From assembly GCA_019912385.1 (NCBI GenBank), contig JAIOIW010000047.1:1-64000 (forward strand): DNA of 64,000 nucleotides. Reading direction: 5' to 3'. Origin of the DNA: Notoacmeibacter sp. Lineage in GTDB: Bacteria > Pseudomonadota > Alphaproteobacteria > Rhizobiales > Rhizobiaceae. The notes beneath the pieces are model-generated. The model was not told where the DNA came from. It ran no database searches and saw only the letters and a program-made list of their open reading frames with translations. Positions 18,313-27,056 of this stretch are shown here, piece after piece (within the stretch, counting starts at the first letter, position 1; the number at the start of each line of letters is the position of its first letter). Made by a program: the position numbers and the translations under genes.

Positions 18313-19317
18313 ATGAAAAGAATTCAAGTGACTCAGGAAGGGGTCGTCTTCTCGCTAGCGCTGATATTGGCTGTTGGCCTTGCCATCGGTCTCGGGAAGA
18401 AATTTTATGACATCAACAATCTTGTCACGCTAATCCGAAGCGTTGCGATCCTTGGCATGCTTGGCCTTGGGATGGGCGTTGTAATCATCGGTCGTGGCAT
18501 AGACCTCGCCATGATCGCGACGATGGTGGTGTCGGTGTCGGTCGTGTTGGTCCTACCGCAAGCCTCATCCAATTTGCCCTTGGCGCTTCTTATAGGCCTA
18601 GTTTTCGTCCTTGGGATCGGTTTGCTGAGCGGCGTTTTGATCGCCTACGCAGAAATTCCTGCGATCTTTACAACATTGGCTATGGGATTGGTTGTCTATG
18701 GTGTTGGACGTAGCTTCTTTTTTAGAATCGATAATCTCAACGCGCCGCAAGGCTATTGGTGGTTCGACTTCCTAGGCCACGGGTCGATTTTGACTCTTCC
18801 CCTCGGCAATGGCCACGCGTTCGAATTGCCGGCGCCCATCGGTGCGTTTGCGATGCTTGGGCTCGTCCTGTTTTTCTTGCTGCGGTGGACCAGGTTCGGC
18901 CGGTTCGTCTACGCTGCCGGCGACAACCCGTTGGCAGCCCGGATTACGGGAACACCGACCCGTCTCGTCCTGGTGGCGCAATATGTCATCAGCAGCGTTG
19001 TCGCTTATCTCGCTGGGATCGTTATGGCGGCGGCATCCTACGGGATGAATACGCGAATTTACAATTCCACGATGATCTACGACGTCCTGCTGATCGTTGT
19101 TCTTGGCGGTATCGGTCTGAGCGGTGGGCGCGGCGGCATCCGAAATGTGCTGGTTGGCACGCTTCTTGTGGGCGTTCTCCTCAACGGCATGACCATTCTC
19201 GACGTGCCGTACACTCAGCAGAACCTCATCAAGAGCATCATTCTTCTCGGCGCGCTGGTGATCGACAGCCTGATCAACCCGCGCGACGAGCAGACGACGC
19301 AGCAAGGAGACGTATAG
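18313..19317 (+). CDS. Sugar-type ABC transporter permease (RbsC/XylH family)
   Basis: A 334-residue membrane protein with about eight to ten hydrophobic helices and the features of ribose-type (CUT2) permeases: G-M-G-V-V-I-I-G-R-G-I-D-L-A in the second third of the N-terminal half, and the C-terminal V-L-G-G-I-G-L-S-G-G-R-G motif that contacts the ATPase. It is the first gene of a five-gene operon (permease, binding protein, permease fused to SMP-30, SMP-30, ATPase). ATG 18313 is preferred to the TTG three bases earlier, with GAGAGGGG upstream. It should pair with the second permease to form the membrane channel. The substrate is not evident. Confidence 0.9.
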   Translation: MKRIQVTQEGVVFSLALILAVGLAIGLGKKFYDINNLVTLIRSVAILGMLGLGMGVVIIGRGIDLAMIATMVVSVSVVLVLPQASSNLPLALLIGLVFVLGIGLLSGVLIAYAEIPAIFTTLAMGLVVYGVGRSFFFRIDNLNAPQGYWWFDFLGHGSILTLPLGNGHAFELPAPIGAFAMLGLVLFFLLRWTRFGRFVYAAGDNPLAARITGTPTRLVLVAQYVISSVVAYLAGIVMAAASYGMNTRIYNSTMIYDVLLIVVLGGIGLSGGRGGIRNVLVGTLLVGVLLNGMTILDVPYTQQNLIKSIILLGALVIDSLINPRDEQTTQQGDV

Positions 19318-19383
19318 GCGTCCGCCTTGTGGGAAACGCGCTGGAAGCATGAACGAAGCAAACTACGAAAAGGGAGAGTAGCA

Positions 19384-20400
19384 ATGAAATTTACCAGGAT
19401 ATTGTCGGCCGTAGTCTCAATGGGAGTGATGCTGGGAGCCACGGTATGGTCGAGCGCTGATGAGAAGGGGCTCGATAATCCAAGGCGTGATCCTTATTAC
19501 AATGCGATGAAAGACAAGAAAGTTGTCTTCGTTCCAATCACCATGGGGTGGGATCTGACCGAGGGATGGGCCGCGGTTCTTCGCAAGCAGTCAAAGAACC
19601 TTGGATACGAACTCGATATTCGCGATCCGGCGGGCAGTACCGATGCGGGAACGCGGGCGCTATCACAGGCCATTACAGAAAAGCCCGATCTACTGATCGT
19701 GCACAACCCGGACATCCAGTCCTACGCACGTCTCCTGAAGCAGGCGCAGAAGGCCGGTATTAAGGTGCTGCAGGTCAACATGGAGTCCGCATACGCCACC
19801 GATACCTATATCGGAGCCGACTGGATACAGATCGGCGAGGTTGCCGGCCAGGCGCTTGTGGACCATTGCGGCGCCGGAAAGGGTGTTTCGAATAAGGTCG
19901 CCATTGTCCAGGGCGTACCGACCGGCGCAGGCAACATCTATCAGATGCGTGGCCTTCACAATGTCCTTTCCCAGCATCCGGAAATCGAGATTGTGTCGCA
20001 GCAGGCGGCGAATTACGATCCGTCCAAGGCGCGAGACATCATGGCGACCGTACTACAGCAGCATTCGGATCTCTGCGGTATCATGGGCGTATGGGACAGC
20101 CAGGACGTGGGCGTCGGTGCCGCAGTGCAGGATGCCGGCAAGACAGGCAAGATCTTTGTCGTCACCAGCGGCGGCGGCAGCAAGCCCGGCTGCGACAATC
20201 TGCAACGCGGGCTGTTCGACGAGCTGATCAGTTACAATGTGCCGCTGCAAGGTGACAATCTTCGTCAGGCGGTCGCCGAACTCCTGCAGTCGCGCGAAGA
20301 AGCCGGGGTCAGCAAGATTTCCTACTTCACGCCTCTGACGATCATCACGAAGAAGAACGCGAACGCCCGCAATTGCTGGACGCTCGACGACCTCTTGTAA
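19384..20400 (+). CDS. Periplasmic sugar-binding protein of the CUT2 ABC system
   Basis: A 338-residue type I periplasmic binding protein (Peripla_BP_4). The first 25 residues form a signal peptide (K-F-T-R, a hydrophobic core, then A-D-E after a likely cleavage near S-S-A). Family features include the strand K-K-V-V-F-V-P-I-T-M-G-W, D-L-L-I-V-H-N-P-D and D-S-Q-D-V-G-V-G-A-A. The ATG at 19384 has GGGAGAG 8-13 nt upstream. It lies 66 bp after the permease. A binding protein in second position of the operon, between two permeases, is a somewhat unusual order. The ligand is probably a sugar, polyol or lactone-forming sugar acid, given the SMP-30 partners. Confidence 0.9.
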   Translation: MKFTRILSAVVSMGVMLGATVWSSADEKGLDNPRRDPYYNAMKDKKVVFVPITMGWDLTEGWAAVLRKQSKNLGYELDIRDPAGSTDAGTRALSQAITEKPDLLIVHNPDIQSYARLLKQAQKAGIKVLQVNMESAYATDTYIGADWIQIGEVAGQALVDHCGAGKGVSNKVAIVQGVPTGAGNIYQMRGLHNVLSQHPEIEIVSQQAANYDPSKARDIMATVLQQHSDLCGIMGVWDSQDVGVGAAVQDAGKTGKIFVVTSGGGSKPGCDNLQRGLFDELISYNVPLQGDNLRQAVAELLQSREEAGVSKISYFTPLTIITKKNANARNCWTLDDLL

Positions 20401-20435
20401 TCCTGACTCACGAGACTCTTTGGAAGGAACCGCCG

Positions 20436-22556
20436 ATGGCGTGGTCCAAGGCTTTTGTTCGATTTCGTTATCACTACCTGCCAGACCATGTCATCGGCGA
20501 GTTGTTGGCTAAACGGTGGATGGACAATCTCATTCCATTCGCGAGTTTGGTTCTCGTTATTGCAATCTTCTATCCATTCGTTCCGGACCTCTTCGCAGCC
20601 GGTCAGCTTTCTAATCTCGGACGCCAATTCGCCGAGTTTGGGCTAGTTACGCTAGGTCTCGCCATCGTCATGCTATCCGGTGGCATCGATCTGTCGGTCG
20701 GTTCTGTATTCGCGGTCTCCGTGCTGGTCGGGCTCATTTGCGTCAATGTCTGGGAGCTGCCGATCTGGCAAGCGTTTATCGCCGTAATTGCGGTTGGCGC
20801 TGGGTGCGGATTGATAAACGGTTTCGCCATCGGATATCTGCGGCTGCGTGCGTTTCTCACCACGCTGGTGACGCTGGTCATCTTTCGATCCCTCTATGAG
20901 TTCGTCATTATCGACTATTCGACGGCAATTGTTGCCAACATGGTCGATTCGGACCTCTGGGATTTCCTAGGCGTGGGTGCCGTGGCAGGGGTGCCGTTTT
21001 CTCTCATCATAACACTAACCATAGCATTCATTTGGCACATTGTGCTGTCGCGGATGCGGCCCGGTTGGCGCCTTCAAGCCGTCGGCGGTGCTAGGCGCTC
21101 GGCCTATAACGCCGGTATCAATGTGCGACGGACGGTCTGCGGCGCCTACGTATGGTCGGGGCTGCTAACCGCCCTGGCCGGCTTCCTGTTTGCTGCCCGT
21201 CTCGGTAGCACGGGTTCCGATACCGGTGTTGGTCTTGAGATTCAGGCGCTGACGGCGGTAGTTCTGGGTGGCATCTCGCTTGGTGGCGGGCGCGGGTCGG
21301 TCGCCAAGGCGGCTATGGGGTCGATCTTCGTTCTTATCCTGACCAATTCGCTGATTACGTTGGGAATCGGGGGCGCCGTGTCGTCGCTAATTCTTGGAGT
21401 GGTTCTGATCGTCGCGGTTTACGTCGATGTTCGCTGGCTTAAGAACCGGCACAAGTTGTTGAACAAGGTTTATGTTTCGCCAACCTATGCCGGACTTGGT
21501 CCAGCGATGGACACATCGGCAAACAGCGCTTCCCCCTTCGCTGTTAACGACAAGCTGCGTAATGTCGAAATCATCGGCTGCGGCTTGATCGAGGGGCCGG
21601 AGGACGTGATCCTTGACCGCGAGGGGAACCTATATTGCGGGAACCGCCATGGAGACATCATCCGCTTCTCTGGGCCGGACTTTGCCGACCCCGAGGTTAT
21701 TGCTCATGTGGGTGGTCATCCCTTAGGGCTTGCCTTTGATCCAACCGGCAACCTTCTCGTCTGCATCGGCGGGATGGGCCTGTATCAGGTGTCGCCAGAC
21801 CGGGTCGTAAGCAAACTCACCGACGAGACAAATCGGAGCCTGTTCTCGGTCATCGACGATTCCCGGCTGCGCTTGGCCGATGATCTCGATGTCGCGCCCG
21901 ATGGCCGGGTCTTTTTCAGCGAGGCGACGATCCGCTACGAAATGCATGACTGGGCAGTGGACGCGCTGGAGAGCCGGGGTAATGGTCGGATCATCTGCTA
22001 CGACCCGCGCACCGGGCGAACGCGAACTGAGATCCGCGGCCTCGTATTCCCGAACGGCATTTGCATGGCCTCGGATGGGCAGTCGTTCTTCTTCGCCGAG
22101 TCTTGGGCTTGCCGGGTTAGCCGCTATTGGTTCGACGGTCCGAAGAAAGGCCAAGTGGAACGCGTTCTGGAGAACTTGCCAGGCTATCCCGACAATATCA
22201 ATCGCGCATCCGATGGATGTTACTGGGTTGCGCTGCTTGGTATGCGTTCACCGGCGCTCGATGTCGCGCTGCGCCGGCCAGGTTTCCGCCGCCGCATGGC
22301 GCGCCGAGTAGCGCAGGACAACTGGATATTTCCGAACATCAACACCGGCTGCGTGGCCAAGTTCAGCGAACAGGGCGAAATCCTGGAGTCGCTTTGGGAT
22401 CTGGGAGGTGAAAACCATCCGATGATTACGTCGATGCGCGAGCACAAAGGATATCTCTATCTTGGGGGCATCTACAACAACAGGATCGGTCGCTACCGCA
22501 TCCCGGGTGCCGACCCCAATTGGTGCAGCCTTGACGACAGGGGAAGCCCGACATGA
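20436..22556 (+). CDS. ABC permease fused to an SMP-30/gluconolactonase-like domain
   Basis: A 706-residue two-part protein. Residues 1-335 are a second CUT2 permease (G-L-A-I-V-M-L-S-G-G-I-D-L-S-V-G and V-L-G-G-I-S-L-G-G-G-R-G). Residues about 375-700 are a six-bladed beta-propeller of the SMP-30/strictosidine-synthase type, with I-E-G-P-E-D-V near the start and repeats such as F-P-N-G-I-C and Y-P-D-N-I-N that supply metal ligands in the family. The propeller follows the last membrane helix, so it faces either the cytoplasm or periplasm depending on helix count. ATG 20436 has GGAAGGA before it. The stop overlaps the next gene by ATGA. It may couple uptake to lactone hydrolysis. Confidence 0.88.
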   Translation: MAWSKAFVRFRYHYLPDHVIGELLAKRWMDNLIPFASLVLVIAIFYPFVPDLFAAGQLSNLGRQFAEFGLVTLGLAIVMLSGGIDLSVGSVFAVSVLVGLICVNVWELPIWQAFIAVIAVGAGCGLINGFAIGYLRLRAFLTTLVTLVIFRSLYEFVIIDYSTAIVANMVDSDLWDFLGVGAVAGVPFSLIITLTIAFIWHIVLSRMRPGWRLQAVGGARRSAYNAGINVRRTVCGAYVWSGLLTALAGFLFAARLGSTGSDTGVGLEIQALTAVVLGGISLGGGRGSVAKAAMGSIFVLILTNSLITLGIGGAVSSLILGVVLIVAVYVDVRWLKNRHKLLNKVYVSPTYAGLGPAMDTSANSASPFAVNDKLRNVEIIGCGLIEGPEDVILDREGNLYCGNRHGDIIRFSGPDFADPEVIAHVGGHPLGLAFDPTGNLLVCIGGMGLYQVSPDRVVSKLTDETNRSLFSVIDDSRLRLADDLDVAPDGRVFFSEATIRYEMHDWAVDALESRGNGRIICYDPRTGRTRTEIRGLVFPNGICMASDGQSFFFAESWACRVSRYWFDGPKKGQVERVLENLPGYPDNINRASDGCYWVALLGMRSPALDVALRRPGFRRRMARRVAQDNWIFPNINTGCVAKFSEQGEILESLWDLGGENHPMITSMREHKGYLYLGGIYNNRIGRYRIPGADPNWCSLDDRGSPT

Positions 22557-23650
22557 TCAGTGCGGTTCGCAGATCACTAGATCGTTTCCTCGGACGTGGC
22601 GAGGCGTCGATCACAGTGCCTGTCATGGACGGGCCGTTCCGCCCCAATTCGCTGTTGGAGACGGCACCCGTGCTACGGGAGTTGCCGGATATCGACAATA
22701 TCGTCCGTTTTGCCGGGGACCTTCTTTGCTCGTGCGGTGACTCCCTCGTCAGACTGCCCGAAGAGCCAAGCGGCGAGTCCCAGATCATGGACAGACTGCC
22801 GGCACCGGTGACCTGTCTCGCCAGCGGTAGCGGCGATGCGCTTGCTGTTGGCCTCGACGGGAAGGGGATATTGATCCGTGGCGGAAAGCATGACGGTTTG
22901 TTCATCGGGACAGCCAATGGCCAGCCTCTCAATTGTCCCAGCGCATCGTTTTTCGTGGACGATGACACCCTCGTCGTAGCGAACGGGTCGGCGCACCGTC
23001 CGATGGCCGACTGGAAGGCCGACCTGATGGACTTGGGAAGCAGCGGGAGCGTGTTGCGGATTGATCTGCCGACCGGCAATGCGAAATGCCTGGCCAGCGG
23101 CTTGGCCTTTCCGAACGGCCTTGCCCTCGCGATGGACGGGGCGGTTATCGTAACCGAAGCGTGGCACCATCGGATTTTACGGATCGGGAATGCGACGCCC
23201 ACTGTTCTCGCCGAAAATCTGCCGGGATATCCGGGGCGCATCGTACGCGCATCTTCGGGCGGGTACTGGCTGGCGTTCTTCGCTGTTCGAAATCAGCTTA
23301 TCGAATTCGTCCTGCGCGAACGGGCTTATTGCCGGGAGATGATGGAAGCCGTGCCCTCTCAATACTGGATTGCGCCAGACCTGAGAAGCGGTGGCAGTTT
23401 CAGCGAACCCTTGCAGGGCGGAGCTGTGAAGCAAATGGGTATACTGAAACCGTGGGCTCCGACGCGCTCATATGGCCTGGTTGTGCGCTGCGACGAATCT
23501 ATGCGCGTAGTTTCCAGCTATCACAGCCGTGCAGGCGGTCGGATGCATGGCGTCACCGCCCTGTGCGATGACAGTGGGGGTGTCCTCGTGGCAGTCAAGG
23601 GCGATGGCAAGATCGTGAGGCTTTCCGAAACAGGAAAGGCGTTGTCATGA
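22553..23650 (+). CDS. SMP-30/strictosidine synthase-like beta-propeller protein
   Basis: A 365-residue soluble protein related to the propeller domain of the preceding fusion. It has F-P-N-G-L-A-L, V-T-E-A-W-H-H-R and N-L-P-G-Y-P-G-R-I repeats, which correspond to F-P-N-G-I-C, A-E-S-W-A-C-R and N-L-P-G-Y-P-D-N-I in the fused copy, so the two arose by duplication. In this copy the D-N pair of the fused domain is replaced by G-R, which could change metal binding. No signal peptide is seen. It overlaps both neighbours by 4 bp (ATGA at each end), so it is translated with the permease and ATPase. A role in lactone or ester hydrolysis of the imported substrate is inferred. Confidence 0.82.
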   Translation: MISAVRRSLDRFLGRGEASITVPVMDGPFRPNSLLETAPVLRELPDIDNIVRFAGDLLCSCGDSLVRLPEEPSGESQIMDRLPAPVTCLASGSGDALAVGLDGKGILIRGGKHDGLFIGTANGQPLNCPSASFFVDDDTLVVANGSAHRPMADWKADLMDLGSSGSVLRIDLPTGNAKCLASGLAFPNGLALAMDGAVIVTEAWHHRILRIGNATPTVLAENLPGYPGRIVRASSGGYWLAFFAVRNQLIEFVLRERAYCREMMEAVPSQYWIAPDLRSGGSFSEPLQGGAVKQMGILKPWAPTRSYGLVVRCDESMRVVSSYHSRAGGRMHGVTALCDDSGGVLVAVKGDGKIVRLSETGKALS

Positions 23651-25170
23651 CCGTTCTTGGTTCTGTGCTAAAAGCGAAAATCGAGTTTCGGAAAGCGACG
23701 AAGGAATTTCGTGGCGTTCCTGCGATCAGGGGCATAGACCTGACACTCAACGGAGGCGAGATTCACGCACTTCTTGGCGAGAATGGGGCCGGAAAGTCGA
23801 CCCTTACTAAGGCGCTATCCGGCGTTCATGCCTTGACGTCCGGCGAGATCGTACTTGATGGCCGGACGTTGGTTCTCTCCTCCCCCGCCGACGCGCTGCG
23901 TCAGGGCATCGCGATGGTATTCCAGGAAACCAATCTCGTTCCATCGATGACAGTGGCGCAGAATATCTATCTCGGTGACGAGCATCTCATTAATCGGTTG
24001 CGTGGCCTTTACATCAAGTCGCAGCAGTTTCTGCAGACGCTAAATTTCAACGTCGATCCGACCGTGCTGGTTTCTTCGCTCGGCGTTGCACAAAAGCAGA
24101 TGGTCGAGATTGCCCGAGCCGTTCACCACAAGGCCCGGATTATAATTTTCGACGAACCGACGGCAACGCTGACGTCGGAGGAAAAGCGCCATTTTTTCAA
24201 TCTGGTCCGACGCCTCAAGTCGCAAGGCGTCGCGATCGTCTTCATTACCCATGCTCTTGAAGAGGCGTTGTCCCTTTCGGATCGCATCACAGTCCTGCGT
24301 GACGGCGAACTTGTTGCGACCGGAGAGACGGTGTCATTTGACCGGGACCTGATCATTCAGGCAATGGTCGGCCGCGCCCACACAAATGAGCTATACGGCT
24401 CGGAAAACAAGGAGGAGCGGCGCATTCGCGGCTATGGATCCAAGGTTCTCGACGTACAGAACGTGTCCATGGGCAACATCGTGCGAAATACGTCCTTTTC
24501 GATTTATACTGGGCAGGTGACTGGCTTGTTCGGGCTGGTCGGTGCCGGGCGTACCGAGATGATGAAGATTGTCTCGGGTGTTCTGAAGCGCGATTTCTTT
24601 CATGGCGGCAACGTACTGCTGGACGACAAGCCTGTGCGTTACCGCACGCCCAGACCGGCCGTGCGTGACGGAATTGTCTATGTGACGGAGGACCGCAAAC
24701 TCGAGGGTTTTTTTGAGACGATGTCGATCGTCGAAAACATACAGGTCGGCGATCTAGCGCGGGGGGCGAACCCGCTTTCCATCCTCTCCATGCGCGAGGC
24801 CCGGCAACTCGCTGCCGAATGGACGCAGAACCTCGGCGTTCGGTCGATTGATTCCAAAGCAAAGGTTATCGAGCTTTCGGGTGGCAATCAGCAGAAGGTT
24901 GTGGTTGCCAAGGCGCTTGTGCAGAAACCGCGACTTGTGATTTTTGATGAACCGACACGCGGTGTCGATGTCGCCGCCATCGTCGAGATTCATAACTTTA
25001 TCAGCCGCCTTGCCGACCAGGGCGTGGCCGTCGTGGTGATTTCGTCTTACTTACCTGAAATCAAGGCGCTGAGCGACCGCATACTTATTGCGCGCCAAGG
25101 AAAGATCGTCGAGGAAATGGACGTCAGCGATGCGACGGAAGAGCGTATCATGTATGCTGCCGTACACTGA
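23647..25170 (+). CDS. Sugar ABC transporter ATP-binding protein (RbsA/XylG type, two ABC domains)
   Basis: A 507-residue protein with tandem ATPase domains, normal for CUT2 systems. Domain 1: Walker A G-E-N-G-A-G-K-S-T, degenerate signature S-S-L-G-V-A-Q-K-Q-M-V-E-I-A, Walker B I-I-F-D-E-P-T. Domain 2: Walker A-like G-L-V-G-A-G-R-T-E (lacking the Lys, as is usual for the second domain), signature E-L-S-G-G-N-Q-Q-K-V, Walker B L-V-I-F-D-E-P-T-R-G. It overlaps the preceding gene by 4 bp and ends the operon; an IclR regulator starts 181 bp downstream on the same strand. Confidence 0.93.
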   Translation: MTVLGSVLKAKIEFRKATKEFRGVPAIRGIDLTLNGGEIHALLGENGAGKSTLTKALSGVHALTSGEIVLDGRTLVLSSPADALRQGIAMVFQETNLVPSMTVAQNIYLGDEHLINRLRGLYIKSQQFLQTLNFNVDPTVLVSSLGVAQKQMVEIARAVHHKARIIIFDEPTATLTSEEKRHFFNLVRRLKSQGVAIVFITHALEEALSLSDRITVLRDGELVATGETVSFDRDLIIQAMVGRAHTNELYGSENKEERRIRGYGSKVLDVQNVSMGNIVRNTSFSIYTGQVTGLFGLVGAGRTEMMKIVSGVLKRDFFHGGNVLLDDKPVRYRTPRPAVRDGIVYVTEDRKLEGFFETMSIVENIQVGDLARGANPLSILSMREARQLAAEWTQNLGVRSIDSKAKVIELSGGNQQKVVVAKALVQKPRLVIFDEPTRGVDVAAIVEIHNFISRLADQGVAVVVISSYLPEIKALSDRILIARQGKIVEEMDVSDATEERIMYAAVH

Positions 25171-25265
25171 GCCGGAAACGCCCGGGGGCAGGACCTGAAT
25201 ATCGATCGCTTACGATCATTTTCGCGTGTCGTTTGAAAGATTGCAGCCATATGTAAAATGGTATA

Positions 25266-25279
25266 TTTCGTACGTGAAA
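25266..25279. promoter_or_regulatory. Possible operator before the IclR gene
   Basis: TTTCGTACGTGAAA is a partial palindrome 72 bp before the regulator start in an AT-rich patch. IclR proteins usually repress their own gene through such sites. The match is short, so confidence is low. Confidence 0.25.
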
Positions 25280-25351
25280 CTAGGCGTCGTCACTGGTAAA
25301 TCCAATCTCCGATGGCTCTTAGATTTTGTCGAGATCTGAAGCGGTGCTCTA

Positions 25352-26131
25352 ATGGAGAACGGTGTCATCAAGTCCGCCGGTCGGGCGATGCGGATTCTGG
25401 AAGCGCTGGATGCTGCCGGCCACGATCTGCGCGTTTCGGAGATAGCGAAGCGGTTGGACATCCCTCAGTCGAGTGCCTCTCTTCTCATCAAGAGCCTAAG
25501 CACAATGGGATTTCTTGATTTCGATTCAAAAGCGAGGACCTATCGGCCATCTGTGCGTGTCGCCATGCTTGGCACTTGGGTGCTGGGCAGCGAAACACGG
25601 ACGGCCGATCTGTTGAACTTGATGCGGAAGGTTTCAGACGAGACAGGGCAGACGGTTGCCCTCGTCGTTCAAAACGGTCTTCGCATGCGATACGTTAATA
25701 CCATTGAATCGACGGAAACGTTGCGGATGATCATCCACGCTGGCTTGTCACGGCCGATTCACATGGCGGCGGCGGGCATCGTCTTGCTGGCGCTGAAAAA
25801 GGATGACGAGATCAAAAGAATTCTTACGCACTCCAATGCCGTCAACGAGGATGCCCGACACAAGGCGGTGGAAGCCGACGTTTTCAAGAAGATCGAGTTT
25901 GCGCGAGAGAACGGCTATTTTCTGTCGGACGGCCTCTACACCCCGAATGCCGGCATGATTGCCATGCCTCTTGATCTTGGGCCGGATCGTAAACCGCTTG
26001 CGATCGGGATCGGCGGATTTTCAAAGATCCTGCTGGACAACGAGGCATCGTTTCTCGCCTCGCTCAGAAATGCGGTCGGGGAGTTCGCCGAAGGCCTGGA
26101 GCCGGTGGGCAAAAAACCCGCCGGCCGATGA
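25352..26131 (+). CDS. IclR family transcriptional regulator
   Basis: A 259-residue regulator of normal length: N-terminal winged HTH (G-R-A-M-R-I-L-E-A-L, then L-R-V-S-E-I-A-K-R-L-D-I-P-Q-S-S-A-S-L-L-I-K-S-L) and a C-terminal effector domain with L-R-M-I-I-H-A-G-L-S-R-P-I-H-M-A-A-A-G-I. It follows the sugar ABC operon on the same strand and converges on the CitE/CaiB acid-CoA operon. Either could be its target. The upstream 180 bp contain TTTCGTACGTGAAA (25266-25279), an imperfect palindrome that could be its own operator. Confidence 0.9.
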   Translation: MENGVIKSAGRAMRILEALDAAGHDLRVSEIAKRLDIPQSSASLLIKSLSTMGFLDFDSKARTYRPSVRVAMLGTWVLGSETRTADLLNLMRKVSDETGQTVALVVQNGLRMRYVNTIESTETLRMIIHAGLSRPIHMAAAGIVLLALKKDDEIKRILTHSNAVNEDARHKAVEADVFKKIEFARENGYFLSDGLYTPNAGMIAMPLDLGPDRKPLAIGIGGFSKILLDNEASFLASLRNAVGEFAEGLEPVGKKPAGR

Positions 26132-26134
26132 CCC

Positions 26135-27046
26135 TCACATTCCGATGAGATCAGCTCGGTCGATGACGTTCTGGACGAGCCTGACTACGGCGACATCGAT
26201 CAATTTTCCCTCGTAGGCTACGGCACCCAATCCCTGGGATAATGCGTCGTCATAGGTGGCCTTCATCGCCCTGGCGCGCTCCACATCCTTCTGGCGGGGT
26301 GTGAAAACGCTTTGGGCAATGGCAACTTGGCTTGGATGGATCGCCCATTTGCCGACGGCGCCCAGGATTTGGGCGCGCTCGCATTCGCGGCGAAACCCGT
26401 CGAGATCATTGAAATCCGGGAAGGGACCGTCGATCGCGTCGATACGATTGACCTTGCACGCGATCGTCAGCTTCTGGCGCTGGTAGTGCCAGATATCGGC
26501 AGGATAGGTGCCACCGCCGCCGATCTCGGAAAATGGTACTCCTTGGCTCGCCGAATAGTCACCAATGCCAAAGATCAGCGCCTCCAGCCGGGGGGAGGCG
26601 GCCGCGATTTCCTCGACATTCATCATCGCCTCGACTTCTTCGATCATGCACTCGATTCCGATCCGGCCGCTGAGTCCGAGATCGGCTTCAAGCTGGGTCA
26701 GAAGCTTGTCGACGAAAAGGACGTCGGATGCGTTCATGACCTTTGGCACAATAATCACATCGAGGTTGGCTCCGGCTGCAGAGACGACGTCAATAATGTC
26801 GCCGTAGCAATACGGAGAAGCGGTGTCGTTGATCCGCACGCAACGGGTGGTGCGTCCCCAGTCGAGCGAATTCAGAGCCTCCGCTACCTTTTTCCGAGCT
26901 GCCTTCTTCTGATTGGGCGCCACTGCGTCTTCAAGGTCCAGAAACACGAAATCGATATCAAGACCGGCAGCTTTGGCCGTCATCTCTTCCGAGCTTCCGG
27001 GAACAGCGAGTTGGCACCGCCTGAGGCGCTTGTGGGAAATCATCAA
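26135..27046 (-). CDS. HpcH/HpaI-family CoA-ester lyase (CitE-like, citramalyl/malyl-CoA lyase type)
   Basis: A 303-residue TIM-barrel lyase that should cleave a beta-hydroxyacyl-CoA such as citramalyl-CoA or malyl-CoA into acetyl-CoA and an oxoacid. Seen: P-G-S-S-E-E-M near the start, the metal and substrate site F-L-D-L-E-D-A-V-A-P, G-I-E-C-M-I-E-E (metal Glu), G-I-G-D-Y-S and the C-terminal A-I-H-P-S-Q. It is the last gene of a five-gene minus-strand operon and lies 10 bp from the CoA-transferase. CoA-transferase, MaoC hydratase and CitE lyase are the three steps of itaconate and mesaconate breakdown to pyruvate or glyoxylate plus acetyl- or propionyl-CoA. The exact substrate is not fixed by the sequence. 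Confidence 0.85.
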   Translation of the reverse strand: MMISHKRLRRCQLAVPGSSEEMTAKAAGLDIDFVFLDLEDAVAPNQKKAARKKVAEALNSLDWGRTTRCVRINDTASPYCYGDIIDVVSAAGANLDVIIVPKVMNASDVLFVDKLLTQLEADLGLSGRIGIECMIEEVEAMMNVEEIAAASPRLEALIFGIGDYSASQGVPFSEIGGGGTYPADIWHYQRQKLTIACKVNRIDAIDGPFPDFNDLDGFRRECERAQILGAVGKWAIHPSQVAIAQSVFTPRQKDVERARAMKATYDDALSQGLGAVAYEGKLIDVAVVRLVQNVIDRADLIGM

Positions 27047-27056
27047 AGGAAGTCCT

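Noticed and set aside
18006-18410. Possible small membrane protein before the sugar ABC operon
   Set aside because: One hydrophobic helix only, no start signal, and about 100 bp overlap with a well supported permease.
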